Shown here piece by piece: positions 32,060 through 41,605 of a stretch of DNA of 64,000 nt. Both the position numbers and the translations under genes were made by a program. How positions within the stretch are numbered: position 1 is the stretch's first letter; every line of letters starts with the position of its first letter. The notes beneath the pieces were generated by a model. It searched no databases, was not told the origin of the DNA, and saw only the letters and a program-made list of their open reading frames with translations. Origin of the DNA: Chrysophaeum taylorii (Eukaryota; Sar; Pelagophyceae; Pelagomonadales; Pelagomonadaceae); the NCBI GenBank assembly GCA_029834535.1, contig JAQMWT010000466.1:124001-188000 (forward strand), written 5' to 3'.

Positions 32060-34200
32060 CGGTCGAGGCAGTGTGCGCAACTTCGGAATAAGCGGAAACA
32101 GCGTCAGTAGGAGTAGTAGAGGCAGATTCCAGTTGAATATGGATAGTAAGGTCGGTGTGTAAGACCTGGGTGATAAACTCTGTAGAGACCAGAAGGTATT
32201 CCTCCAAGTCAGCCAGAGATGCAGAAGTAGCGCCAAACTCGGAGGAGTTGTGATCAATAAAGCTGGTCGGCGCCAGGTACGTAAGTGCATATTGTAAGGA
32301 AGAAGTGCCGAAGGCAGCAGCGTGTTCAGTGAACGCAGATAAAAGGGGCTGAGGAATGGGGCACGCAGGTGAACCATCAGCAGTTAAAAAGGTTGCAGCT
32401 GGGATGCTGGATGCGCACTTGGCGTGGGCGAAGTAACCATCGACGTGCGGGTAGCGGGCAAGTAAGTCAGTGCGCAACGGGAGAAGAAGACGAGCTAACA
32501 ACGCATGTTCCCCCTCTGAGCAGATAGCAGACCAGAGGATACCACCACGGAGATGAAGGGCGGAGAGGGCGGGAGACTTGAACGTAAGAAAGTGGTGGCG
32601 AAGATCCCAGCGGAAATCGGCGAGTTTGCCACCAGCGGCTTTGTAAGCACCAATAGTAGACGCTTGTAACCGGGCTTGGATAGTTTTCATAGAAGTGGCC
32701 TTGCGGGTGTTGGGCTGTTTGGAACCTGGGACAAGAATGAGGTCATCTTGTGCAAAAAGGTCTTTGTAAGAAGGAAGCAAGGGCGGCGGTGACATAGAGC
32801 CAGAATCGTCGGCGAGAGTGTTAGAAGAGGGAGAAGAGGCAGGAGCAGGGGACGAAGAAGGAGCTGAAGGAGGTGGGGAGTGCCCCCTCTGAGGATGAGG
32901 AGTCCGTGTCCCCCTCTGAATGACATGGTCTTGGATAGCGGCGTGGGGTGTGAGCGAGAAAGGCGCGGGAGGAGCGTGAGGCGGAGGAGCAAGTTCAGGA
33001 TCAGGAGTAGGATGCTGAAGCATGTAGAGGAATTGCAGCTTGGACGAAACACGAATTTGTCCGTTTTCAGGGTTGAGGACGACGTCAGCGAGATGGTCGA
33101 CGCGTGGGGAGACGAGCGGGTTTTGCGCGTTGGCGCAACAGAGATATAAATATTTGCGGCGGCACGGTTCCCACTTGTGGTGTTCATGGGGCTCCAATAG
33201 AAGGTAACATTCAGCGCCAAAAATCTTGAGCATGTCATGTTGGGGAGTGTTGAGTTGGTTGTAGAGTAGCTGTTGCGGACTCAGGATAGCATGATGAATG
33301 CGCTCGAGCGTGGCGTTCGGGAGAAGGTTGTAGCTTTGAACGGTGTGTATCACCGCCCACGGAAACATGATGGCTGGTTCCACGATCTTGGCGCCACGAT
33401 AGTGAGCATTAAGGAGAGAACGAAGGCGAGTTGAGGAGGCGGAGGCGATGAAACCGATGGCGGACTCAACTTCAAAGTTAAAGTGGTGCATGTACGGCGG
33501 GAAGGCGATGAGTTGAATGCCCTTATCGACGCGGTACGGGGAGGTAATGTGCTGGCTAAAGTAGGGCTTGAAGGCATCGGAGTAGAGGGTGCGCATGTGC
33601 ACGTTGAGTTGTGTACGACAAAGTCATACACAAAATCCAGAGCTTGAGTGAACTCCGTGGCGTTGGTGGTGCGTGTAAAGTACACCAAGAGAAATTTCGA
33701 AATGAGTTCCTTGAAGACGATGATATGTGTGAAGCCTCCCCATTCGGATGGGATGGTCACATAGCCGCCGTCGCACGCCCAGACTTCGCCGGCTTTGTGA
33801 GTTTGCTCAAAAGAAGGCTTGGTCGCATTGAAATGCTTGTGCGGGTGGCGCTTGTTGTGTGCGATGCAGTCGGTGCATAAGTCGCGATATGGTATGTCAG
33901 AAGCAGAGAATCCAGGGCGAGCAAGTACGTTGGGGGCCTTGGCAGCGACGTTGTCGGGGCAGTGATGCACCCGGTGGAAGCGATTGGCACGTTCTTTGGC
34001 ATTGAGATATTCGGTGGATCCGTGTGCGAGGACTTACGAGGAATGGGATGAGCGGGAATATGCCGTTTGCGCCGAACATCGAACTTGAGTTCGGTGTCTA
34101 AGGCAGGGGAAGGCGGTGCGTCGTCATCCTGGTGCGCAGCAGGGTCACTTGGAGGTGCATCCTCATCATCACGAGTAACGAGAGTATCTTCGTAGGACGA
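32060..34200 (-). mobile_element. Copia element: integrase region
   Basis: Fossil part. A core domain with WACDGGYVTIPSEWGGFTHI and FLLVYFTRTTNATEFTQALDF, then HHFNFEVESAIGFI and the Copia C-terminal features ATLERIHHAILSPQQLLYNQL and FGAECYLLLEPHEHHKW. A Pro/Ser-rich linker follows before the RT. A C-x-x-C feature (LCTDCIAH) just before the core may be the remainder of the zinc-binding N-terminus. Confidence 0.85.
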
Positions 34201-34229
34201 AGATATATAGTTTAACGACATTTCGGTCA

Positions 34230-36750
34230 AGCAGTTGCTGGAAATAGACATCATAAAAGCTTGTGCCAAAGACAAGGTATCTGTGCTGCACGTGGTGGAA
34301 GCTTGATCAACGGTCATGAAATTGGATACATAGGATTTCTTCGTCACGGCAGCAGTATGTTGGAAGGTAGGGTCCAACATAAGGGATTTAATATCGGCAA
34401 CGAGGAGCGAAAGGTGCTTGTACAGAGTGCTGTACGTACCGGCAGGCAGAGCATTGCTGAGCATGTCACAGCAAAGGTCGTGGCGAAGAGACAAGAGGAA
34501 AGATTCCTGTTGTTTGGTGTGGTTGTTAGCACGAATCAACTCCGGTCGAGTGGGGTAGCGTAATTTCCCGTTGCGAGGGTCGAGTAAAATAATATTGGCA
34601 TACCCTCGGACGGTGGGCAATGGAGCAAGCATGGAGTGGATTTTAGAGCCGAGTTTGCGGTCACTTCCACGAAGGTACCCTATATAGCGACTATGAGATA
34701 AGTGGTGATCTTCCAGAGCAAAATGAGAATCCTTGTAGTCGAAAGAGTTGTCGGTGGCCTTGTAGGTAAGGCAGCCAGGCATCACAAGAGAGCATCTGGA
34801 CAAGAGCTTTTGCATGGCGGTGCCATAGGTGGCAGCGGAGCCAACTTGAGGAAAGGCTTGGACTATCCACAAGTAACCCCTAAACGGCTCCAAATATATG
34901 GACCTGTCCCGGTCGCGGGGGATGTCGGAAGCAGTGAACGTATACGTGCTTCCAAACGCGTCAATGGAAGCATGATATTGGGTGGCGGCGTTCTCTATGG
35001 TGAGGTCGCCGTCAGAATGGTGGCCACCAGTTAGGAAGTAGGTATTGTGTGATGTTGATGAGGTTGTAAGTAGTAACCTGTGTGACGGTTGGTTAGTTTC
35101 GAAAACGGTTATGTAATAGGACACAGGAGTGGGTGAGTTAGTGTGTAAGCTGGCAAACAAGTTATAGAGGATTGTAAAACCTTGACGTGTATAGGGTAGG
35201 TTGCATTGGGTAGCGGCTCCATAGAGGAGCGTTTAAAGCACAACTGATGATAAGTACACTCGGATTGAACAGAGTGAGTACGTTGCTCGTGAGCCTGTTG
35301 TGAGTGAAGGCGAAGCAGTAACATATTGAGGGATTCAAGGTCAGCCATAGTAAGCTGAACAGAACCTGTGCGAGTAAGGTGCAAACGTTTTAGGAACGGG
35401 GATATATGGAGGATCGGGGAACACCCGGATCCAGTCTTTGGATACGTGTTTAGGTAGCCAAAGGCGCTTGGGAATAGCTTGTAGATCATCCACGATCTTT
35501 AGGAAGGGGCGTGGATGGAGGATAGGCCACGACAATAGTTTAATTGGTCCAGTAGAATACCTGCGTGCGATGCATATCCATCTTTCTCTAGATTGGTAGT
35601 CGCCACAGAGGTAGGTCGGGAACCTATCAACAACATCGACACAGTAATCAAGTGTAGTATGGATAAGATTGGCCACTGTGATGTGGTCTTGATGACAGTA
35701 CTTATGTGGAGGCGTCATCTCAGCCAGTAGTACCAAGGGCTGGAGTAGCTTGATGACAGACAACATGCTGTCGAAAAGAGAATCGTCCAGCAGGCTGTGT
35801 AAGTCTTCTGTCTTATGCTGTTTTAGTAAATTCCTGTTTGTGCAGGGAGGAGTGATCTCAATTATATCACAATAGAATGTGCGCCTTTCCTCTGGTGAGA
35901 TTAGGTGAAGATGGTTAATAAAGGCGGGGAGAGATTCAAATAATAATACAGTAGGAAACGGTGGCGTAACATACGAACAAGCGTATCATCAGACTCAACA
36001 ACAACTTTTACATTGATATTTAAGCCTAAGTCATTAGTGGCTTGAGACAGGAACGCCGGAGTTGACAAACCAGAACAAAGTAACATGACAGAGGGTTTGC
36101 GGAGATTGGACTCTTGTGAGAGAAACACTGGGCGTGAAAGTAGTCAAGTTAATGGCTGCGTATTTTGCTGAACAAACTTGTTCTGTTTCCGAAGATTGAG
36201 AACCAAAGGGCGAATCCACGGGCGATCTGGTAAAACTCTTTGGAGTAGGTAGTTGTAGTATGCCAGTAGATCCCTGTTTTCATGGTATCGCTTGAGGGGA
36301 AATGCGAGGGAACGAAGTTCGAGTTGCTTGTCGCGAGCGATGTTGTAAGTGAGACAAGGGAGAGCAGGTAAATTAGCTGCTATGTAGTGTATGGGAATAC
36401 GTACATCTTTGTCTATGCGGCTCGTGACAGCGCTGAGCTTTGGCTCAGCTCGATCATTGAACACAGTGGTCAGGTTCGTCTGGTTCCACTCGAGCATGCT
36501 CAGGATAGCGAGATGTCGGTCATGCACTGGCTGAAGACATAAACTGAATAACAATCGGCGCGTATTTGGAGTCCAGTGGAATTATATGATTGGGTATTGC
36601 AAAATCATAAGTGGACATCAATGAGATGGTAGCACAAGAGTCAAAATATAGAAAAGAGCAATGTGGAGGGACACTGTTTACCTTCATATAGTTGGTGAGG
36701 AAGGCGTTTTCCGAATGTGGGCAAGTAGTGGAGAGGCTGGCTGTGAAGAA
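34230..36750 (-). mobile_element. Copia element: protease and protease-integrase connecting region
   Basis: Fossil part. An aspartic protease-like active site FDSCATISLM is visible near 36600-36650 (D-S-C-A in place of the usual D-S/T-G-A). Between it and the integrase are about 2 kb of AT-richer protein-like sequence without recognised domains, unusual for Copia, where protease and integrase are adjacent. Confidence 0.6.
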
Positions 36751-36759
36751 GTTCTCCAG

Positions 36760-38760
36760 CAATAACAGATTCGTTGGAATAATAATCGGTTGAACAGGTG
36801 GTGATGGTTCGTCAGCCTCATCAGCCATGCCGTGCTTTTCATCAAATGACGATAGCGAAGTATGATCGGCATCCCTTTTGGTTTCGGCTTGTGATGGTAG
36901 GTTGAGGGCAGATTGGACCTGTGAAGATAGCGAGGACAATAACGCTGGTGGTAAAGCCGAGATGGCGGAAGCGGTAAAGAGGTTAGGCACGGTATTGGAA
37001 GGATTACCCTGTGTGTTTGTAGTAGGAGGAGTTGCCTTTGGGGTGGGAGCAGTAACAACAGTATGGTGTTGTGGCTCCACGTAGTTTAACGACTTTTCGG
37101 TCGAGGATAGATGAACGTCTACATCATAAATGATGTCTTCTGCAAACATGAGCTGTTCGTTTAGACGAAGTAAACTACTGTTGTCCTCAGTAGATGTCGT
37201 TGACAGAATGTCAGCTGATTGTAATAGAGTCTCAAATAACTTGTTGATATTCTGTTGTAGCTGAGCCGTGGTATCATTATCTGTCACATGCTTCGTAAGT
37301 TCACTACACTGTTCTCGCAGGGTGTTTAAGGTGTGGTTTGTTCGATCTAATAATTTCATGTTAGACCGAGAGGACCTGTCAAAAGTGCGGGGGTAAATTG
37401 GACGGTCATGGGACTGTCCAGCAGTTTTCTTGGTGACGTAAGAATCACCAGAACGATAATACGATAAATCGCTGCGAGAGAAAGGCTGGCGAGCATCATT
37501 AGAGTTACGCAAGCGTCTAGCATTAAACGTGGAAGATGTACCAGGTTGGGACGAAGTGATGAAGGCGAGTGTGTTAGCAGTTTGAGTCAGACTTTTGTCT
37601 GCTGAATCCAGAGTGTTTGTAAGTAGTAACTTTGGCTTTGGTTGAGATGATAAACCTTCGACATAGGGTTGCCAAGAAACAGGGCGTTCTAAGCGTCTTT
37701 TGTTCGACCCATTTGATACTACATTGTATAAGTCTAATGCGTATTCTAAAATGTAGCTAGGGTTGGTAGGGTGACACAATCGTTCAGCTTCTGGCACAGG
37801 CCGAGATGAAGATCGGGTTTCATACATATAACACCAATCTACCCAACCACGATCGTAACGATTGTTGCTGGTATTATCGGCATAATGCCGATGTATCTCT
37901 TCATAGATTTTTCTACAAAGAGTGCCAAAGTCGAATTGAAGGTCAGTCTCTTCCTGGTTAAGTTGGTAAGAGATTTGCCTAAATGCTAGGACAGCTTCGA
38001 TAAATACATGGACATACCAGTTAGGATTATAAACAACAGAGTTAAATTGCTGTTTCAAATAGGACACATCAGTAGTCGTAACAGACTCGTAGTGACTAAA
38101 GGCGATGAGCATAATGGCTCGAGCCTTGTTGGGTAAATAACTTTTGTTATATACCTCATTGATGGCGGGCCAGGCCGCAAGTGCTGGTTTTCCAACACTT
38201 TCAAGATTGAAGTAAGTATGCAAGAATGTAGCATACGTGTTCTGATAAGCGTGCCAGTCAGCAGCAGTTAACGAAAACATGGTAACAGGGGCACGAACAC
38301 GGGTGTCGAAAGCTAATGCCTTCGGGTGCGCGCGATTTAAGATTCGTTCCTCTTCTAAGAAACGGGCATTGATTTCAGGACGTAATGCCTTGACTTCATA
38401 GTCGTAACAGACAGTAGCTAGCTGAGCTACTTCTGCATCAGGTAAGTGGGGGAAAGCTTCGTTGGTGAAATGCCATTCCTGATACTCAGGGGGCAATTCA
38501 TCAACAGCTAAACGGAGATCAACAGCCCTATCGGTCTTCCATTCCAGAAAAACGCGATCGAGAATTTGATTCCGGAGGATCTCATAGTCCTTGCATGACC
38601 GAGTATATGCTTCGTACGAGTCGTACTCGAGGAAGGCATCGGCATGACTGGACCGTAACAATTGCTTAATGTGCTTGATTTGCAAGGATACCTTGCGAGT
38701 CTGAAGCTGAAATCGATTTCCATCGTTAAGAAACTCAACTACAGGAGCTTCGAGCTTCAA
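36760..38760 (-). mobile_element. Copia element: Gag-like region
   Basis: Fossil part. A helical Gag-like protein (RNQILDRVFLEWKTDRAVDL, WHFTNEAFPHLPDAEVAQL, WVDWCYMYETRSSSRPVP) followed by basic and Ser-rich linkers. No CCHC knuckle was found. It resembles the gag-like fragment at 27270-27602. Confidence 0.7.
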
Positions 38761-39325
38761 TATATATCCGCACCCGTGATCGCCTTGGGTGCGGCTCGTG
38801 CTGCGTGTTCTGCCATAGCAGTTGACGGGGAACCTGTGGGTTCAGTCACGCAGTTGACACTGTCTAGACATTCTAAGGGGGGTCTGTCTATCGGTGTCTA
38901 TGTACACTCATCGTTTTCGATGAAAAAAAATGTCTATTTGACGACTGTGCAAGCTGTGAGTCCAGAGTAGTGTCGCTAAGCGTAGTCACTCAGGCAGCTG
39001 GTTAGTTTTGGTGCTCTCAAGGAGCTTGTTAAGTGCATTGCCATGGAATGTACGAGTGGACGTACCCAAATATTCCATAACGCGTGTGCAAGAGTACAGG
39101 GTAGCCAATTACACACACATCAACATTGACATGACAATACGATACTATGACCAGGTGCACACAAGGTTGCACGATCACGTGTGCAAAAAAGTATTATATA
39201 CAGCCCAATAGCAATGGCGTTGTATTTACAAGTGTGTTTACGTATCGAGGTTGAGCCGGCGCGGTAACGGCCCAATACCCATAGGTTACGTGCGCGTTTT
39301 AACACATGGTTTCTCAGGGACCCGC

Positions 39326-39339
39326 CTGGGCCCATAACC
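39326..39339 (-). other. primer binding site matching an internal part of initiator-Met tRNA
   Basis: Directly next to the 5' LTR. On the plus strand it reads CTGGGCCCATAACC, the anticodon-arm sequence of eukaryotic initiator tRNA-Met (anticodon CAT), so the element's strand is complementary to it. Priming from an internal tRNA fragment is known for Drosophila copia. Confidence 0.75.
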
Positions 39340-39667
39340 TGCTGAGCATTTAGCAAGCAGTGGTAAGTCGCCTGGGAAACCTTCCCGTCTCATCATGAAC
39401 GTCTGGAAGTATTTAATTCGGGGAATGAAAGGGTATGTTCCCTATATCATCAGAAGACGACAGGCGGCATCTAGAACTACACGAGAAAAGGCAAAGTGTA
39501 TAGTGCTACATACCTCGGGACGCGCTAGACCATGATGATGATCGTAGGCACAAATCAGAGGACTATTTCAAGTAGTATTTGATTGTGTAGAAAGGAAGAA
39601 GAAGGGTAAGGAAGAGATCACATTCTCAACGGACGGATAAGGGTAAGAGGCAGCAGATTTCTCTGCA
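39340..39667 (-). repeat. 5' LTR of the Copia element
   Basis: Starts TGCTGAG and ends CTCTGCA on the plus strand; 12 bp longer than the other LTR because of one short insertion or duplication in an ACTATTT context. Confidence 0.9.
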
Positions 39668-39672
39668 GGATT
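39668..39672. repeat. target-site duplication GGATT, right copy
   Basis: Exact repeat of 27603-27607. Confidence 0.9.
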
Positions 39673-40602
39673 GATAGACAGGATGACACATAAGAATGAA
39701 GGGTTTCTTGAGTGCGGGTCATACGTACAGTACGCTATTTTAAGCGTGGGCTTTTTTATTTACAAGACCAAACAATTCAACATGCTATTGACACATGATG
39801 ACTTGAGACTGAAGAATGGATTAATTCTCGAGCAGTCAGTCTTTTGTTGGGGAATGGAAGGGAAAACCCACGCACGTTTCCGCGGCTTGTGTAGGAAAAT
39901 TTTAATTTTATTCGTTATGCGAGTGCACATGACCAGTGACTGGCCCAACTCGGTCACAAACCAACTTCTTAACTCGTGGGCATGCACCGTCACAAAACAT
40001 ATATATACAGTAGACCACCGCCAAACACATTGTCGCACTTTCACTCCAATCTCTTCGCAGCTTGGCGCGGCGCGGGCCTTGTTGCTCTCAACAATCCATT
40101 TCACAGGCGCCTGCTCCTCCTTCGGCGTGAGCGACATCCGGTCCGAGCTAGCGTGCTTCGCGGCTGTTTCATCAAACAAAACACGCTCCTTCAGTCCTTA
40201 TCGTCGAGCTGTCTCCAGGTGATGAGCTCAATCCACTCTGGGTGGTCAGTCATGCACTTCTCGGCCCCTAGTCCTTCCTTCTCGCAATACGCTAAGGCCT
40301 CCGCGAAGGCTTTCTGCTGCTGGCGTTTCGTTTCTTTTCCGCGTCCAAAATAGCCGTTATCTTGTTGAAAACTCGCTTCAGAGCCGTTTTTTCTCGATGC
40401 CGCTTCTCCCGGGCTGTCTCATAGGGGCTCGCCCAGGCTCCTTCCGTGCCTTGGGGCGCTTCGCCACCTTCGGCTTGGCACTAGTGGGCTTCCTAAGTGC
40501 GGAAGCTGAGTTTTTTTCGAAAGAGCGGGTAATTTTTAGTGTCGGGTGATTTTTTAGTGTCGACCCACCCTTATTATTATTTCTGCGGCGGGTTTTAGGA
40601 TT
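39673..40602 (-). pseudogene. protein-like scraps of a host gene beside the retroelement
   Basis: Minus-strand segments read as protein but in different frames: SPYETAREKRHREKTALKRV with NKITAILDAEKK (about 40330-40440); KAFAEALAYCEKEGLGAEKC continuing to EWIELITWRQLDDKD and a stop near 40196; and MFDETAAKHASSDRMSLTPK followed by EEQAPVKWIVESN (about 40030-40179). The first two overlap at a KK/RQQQ point with a one-base frame change and no clear intron, so this is either a frameshifted host gene or a gene with a missed small intron. The remainder of the stretch, toward the retroelement, is AT-rich without a supported gene. No family recognised. Confidence 0.3.
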
Positions 40603-41316
40603 ATGCTCTGGTACCAGAGCGTCATCGCGGATACAATCGCCGGGACCGCCGGTGGCGTGGCCAAGACGATATGCGTCTACCCGCTCGACATCGCCGCGAC
40701 GCGCGCCGAGGTCGGCGCTTCGGACACTGTTGGCGTCGTCGTCGACTGGCGAGAAACACACTTCCGCGGCCTCGGAATCGCGGTTGCGGCTGCGCCGCTC
40801 TACGCCCTCCTCTTTCACACGGCGTACGTCCTGAGCGGCACATCGACCCTCGGCTCCCTCGTCGCCTCGTGCGTCGGCGTCCCCGCCGAGTGCGCCAAGC
40901 ACCGCGTACAACTCGGCGCGTCTGTCCGCGACGCGATCCGCGGCGGCCGAAGCCTCTACGACGGCTATATCGCGACGCTTGCCCGCAACGTCCCCTACAA
41001 CGCCGTCAACTTCACCGCCTTCTTCGCGCTCAACAGTATTCTTCCCGCGCCACTTGCTGGACTGCTGGCGGGCCTTCTGACGGCGCTCGCGACGCATCCC
41101 CTCGACCTCGTCACCGCCCGTGTTCAGACGGCCAGGCTTTCCTCAGCGCAGCCGCCGCCGACCAACATGCTGCGAACCCTCGACGACGCGCGCACCACCA
41201 ACATCCTATTCAGGGGACTCACCTACAGACTCTTCGCCTTCCCGCCCGCCTCGGCCCTCTTCTTTGCCATTTTCCACCCCACCAGAACGGCCGTCCTCGG
41301 CGCATTTCCCCAATAA
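40603..41316 (+). CDS. mitochondrial carrier family (SLC25) protein
   Basis: 237 aa, somewhat shorter than the usual ~300. Three repeats are recognisable by their P-x-D/E-x-x-K/R motifs: YPLDIAATRAEV, VPAECAKHRVQL and HPLDLVTARVQT, each in a hydrophobic helix, with a following glycine-rich turn weakly kept (YDGYIATLARNVPYNAVNFTAFF and FRGLTYRLFAFPPASALFFAIF). The first repeat is compressed. The start MLWYQSVIADTIAGTAGGVAKTICVYPLD matches the usual first helix. Related to S-adenosylmethionine-type and other small-molecule carriers; the substrate is not assigned. Confidence 0.85.
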   Translation: MLWYQSVIADTIAGTAGGVAKTICVYPLDIAATRAEVGASDTVGVVVDWRETHFRGLGIAVAAAPLYALLFHTAYVLSGTSTLGSLVASCVGVPAECAKHRVQLGASVRDAIRGGRSLYDGYIATLARNVPYNAVNFTAFFALNSILPAPLAGLLAGLLTALATHPLDLVTARVQTARLSSAQPPPTNMLRTLDDARTTNILFRGLTYRLFAFPPASALFFAIFHPTRTAVLGAFPQ

Positions 41317-41534
41317 AAGATGAACGCGACACACGACGGGCTCACTTTCTTTCTGCGGGGAGGGAGGGAGGGGTCTTTTATTTACCAGAAATTGTTATTT
41401 CCTGCTCGTTTTTCGCGCGCGCCTGTTTTTTTATCCAGCAACGACGATGATATTGGTCATGAATAAATATCGGCCCGGCTCAACGACAACAGCAACAACG
41501 CCAACAACAACTACTCCCAGAGGAGAGCACCGAT

Positions 41535-41575
41535 GAGGGTAATGTTTGTTTCGCCTTGAAAACCAACCAACCCTC
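41535..41575. repeat. second copy of the short shared upstream element
   Basis: Same sequence as 27233-27269 with a four-base GTTT insertion; 30 bp upstream of the start of the methyltransferase-dioxygenase gene. Read through, it could add a few codons (FRLENQPTLFF) to the gene, but it is more likely 5' UTR or promoter. Confidence 0.75.
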
Positions 41576-41605
41576 TTCTTCGACGCGTCACAAGAAGGGT
41601 CTTCA

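Larger units (their letters stand above)
28822..37102 (-). repeat. five dispersed copies of a 21-bp SLNY-encoding motif in the Copia element
   Basis: Copies at 28822-28842, 30137-30157, 32044-32064, 34208-34228 and 37082-37102 share TAGTTTAACGAC followed by nTTnCGGTC on the plus strand (one copy has AGC for AAC). On the coding strand four read T-E/A-x-S-L-N-Y; one Leu codon differs synonymously (TTA/CTA). They sit between Gag and protease, before integrase, between integrase and RT, after RNase H, and within the extra region. Confidence 0.85.
27608..39667 (-). mobile_element. full-length Ty1/Copia LTR retrotransposon, about 12.06 kb
   Basis: Fossil. Minus-strand element with two LTRs (316 and 328 bp), a perfect 5-bp target duplication, a primer site next to the 5' LTR and a polypurine tract next to the 3' LTR. 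Order along the minus strand: Gag, aspartic protease, integrase, reverse transcriptase, RNase H (Copia order), then extra coding sequence. It is more than twice the usual Copia length and clearly AT-richer than host genes. The LTRs differ at about 14 of 316 positions plus one 12-bp indel (about 95-96% identity), so it is fairly young but not fresh. Structurally it looks complete; its coding part is spread over several reading segments and seems to carry a handful of breaks. A 21-bp motif recurs five times inside. Confidence 0.9.
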
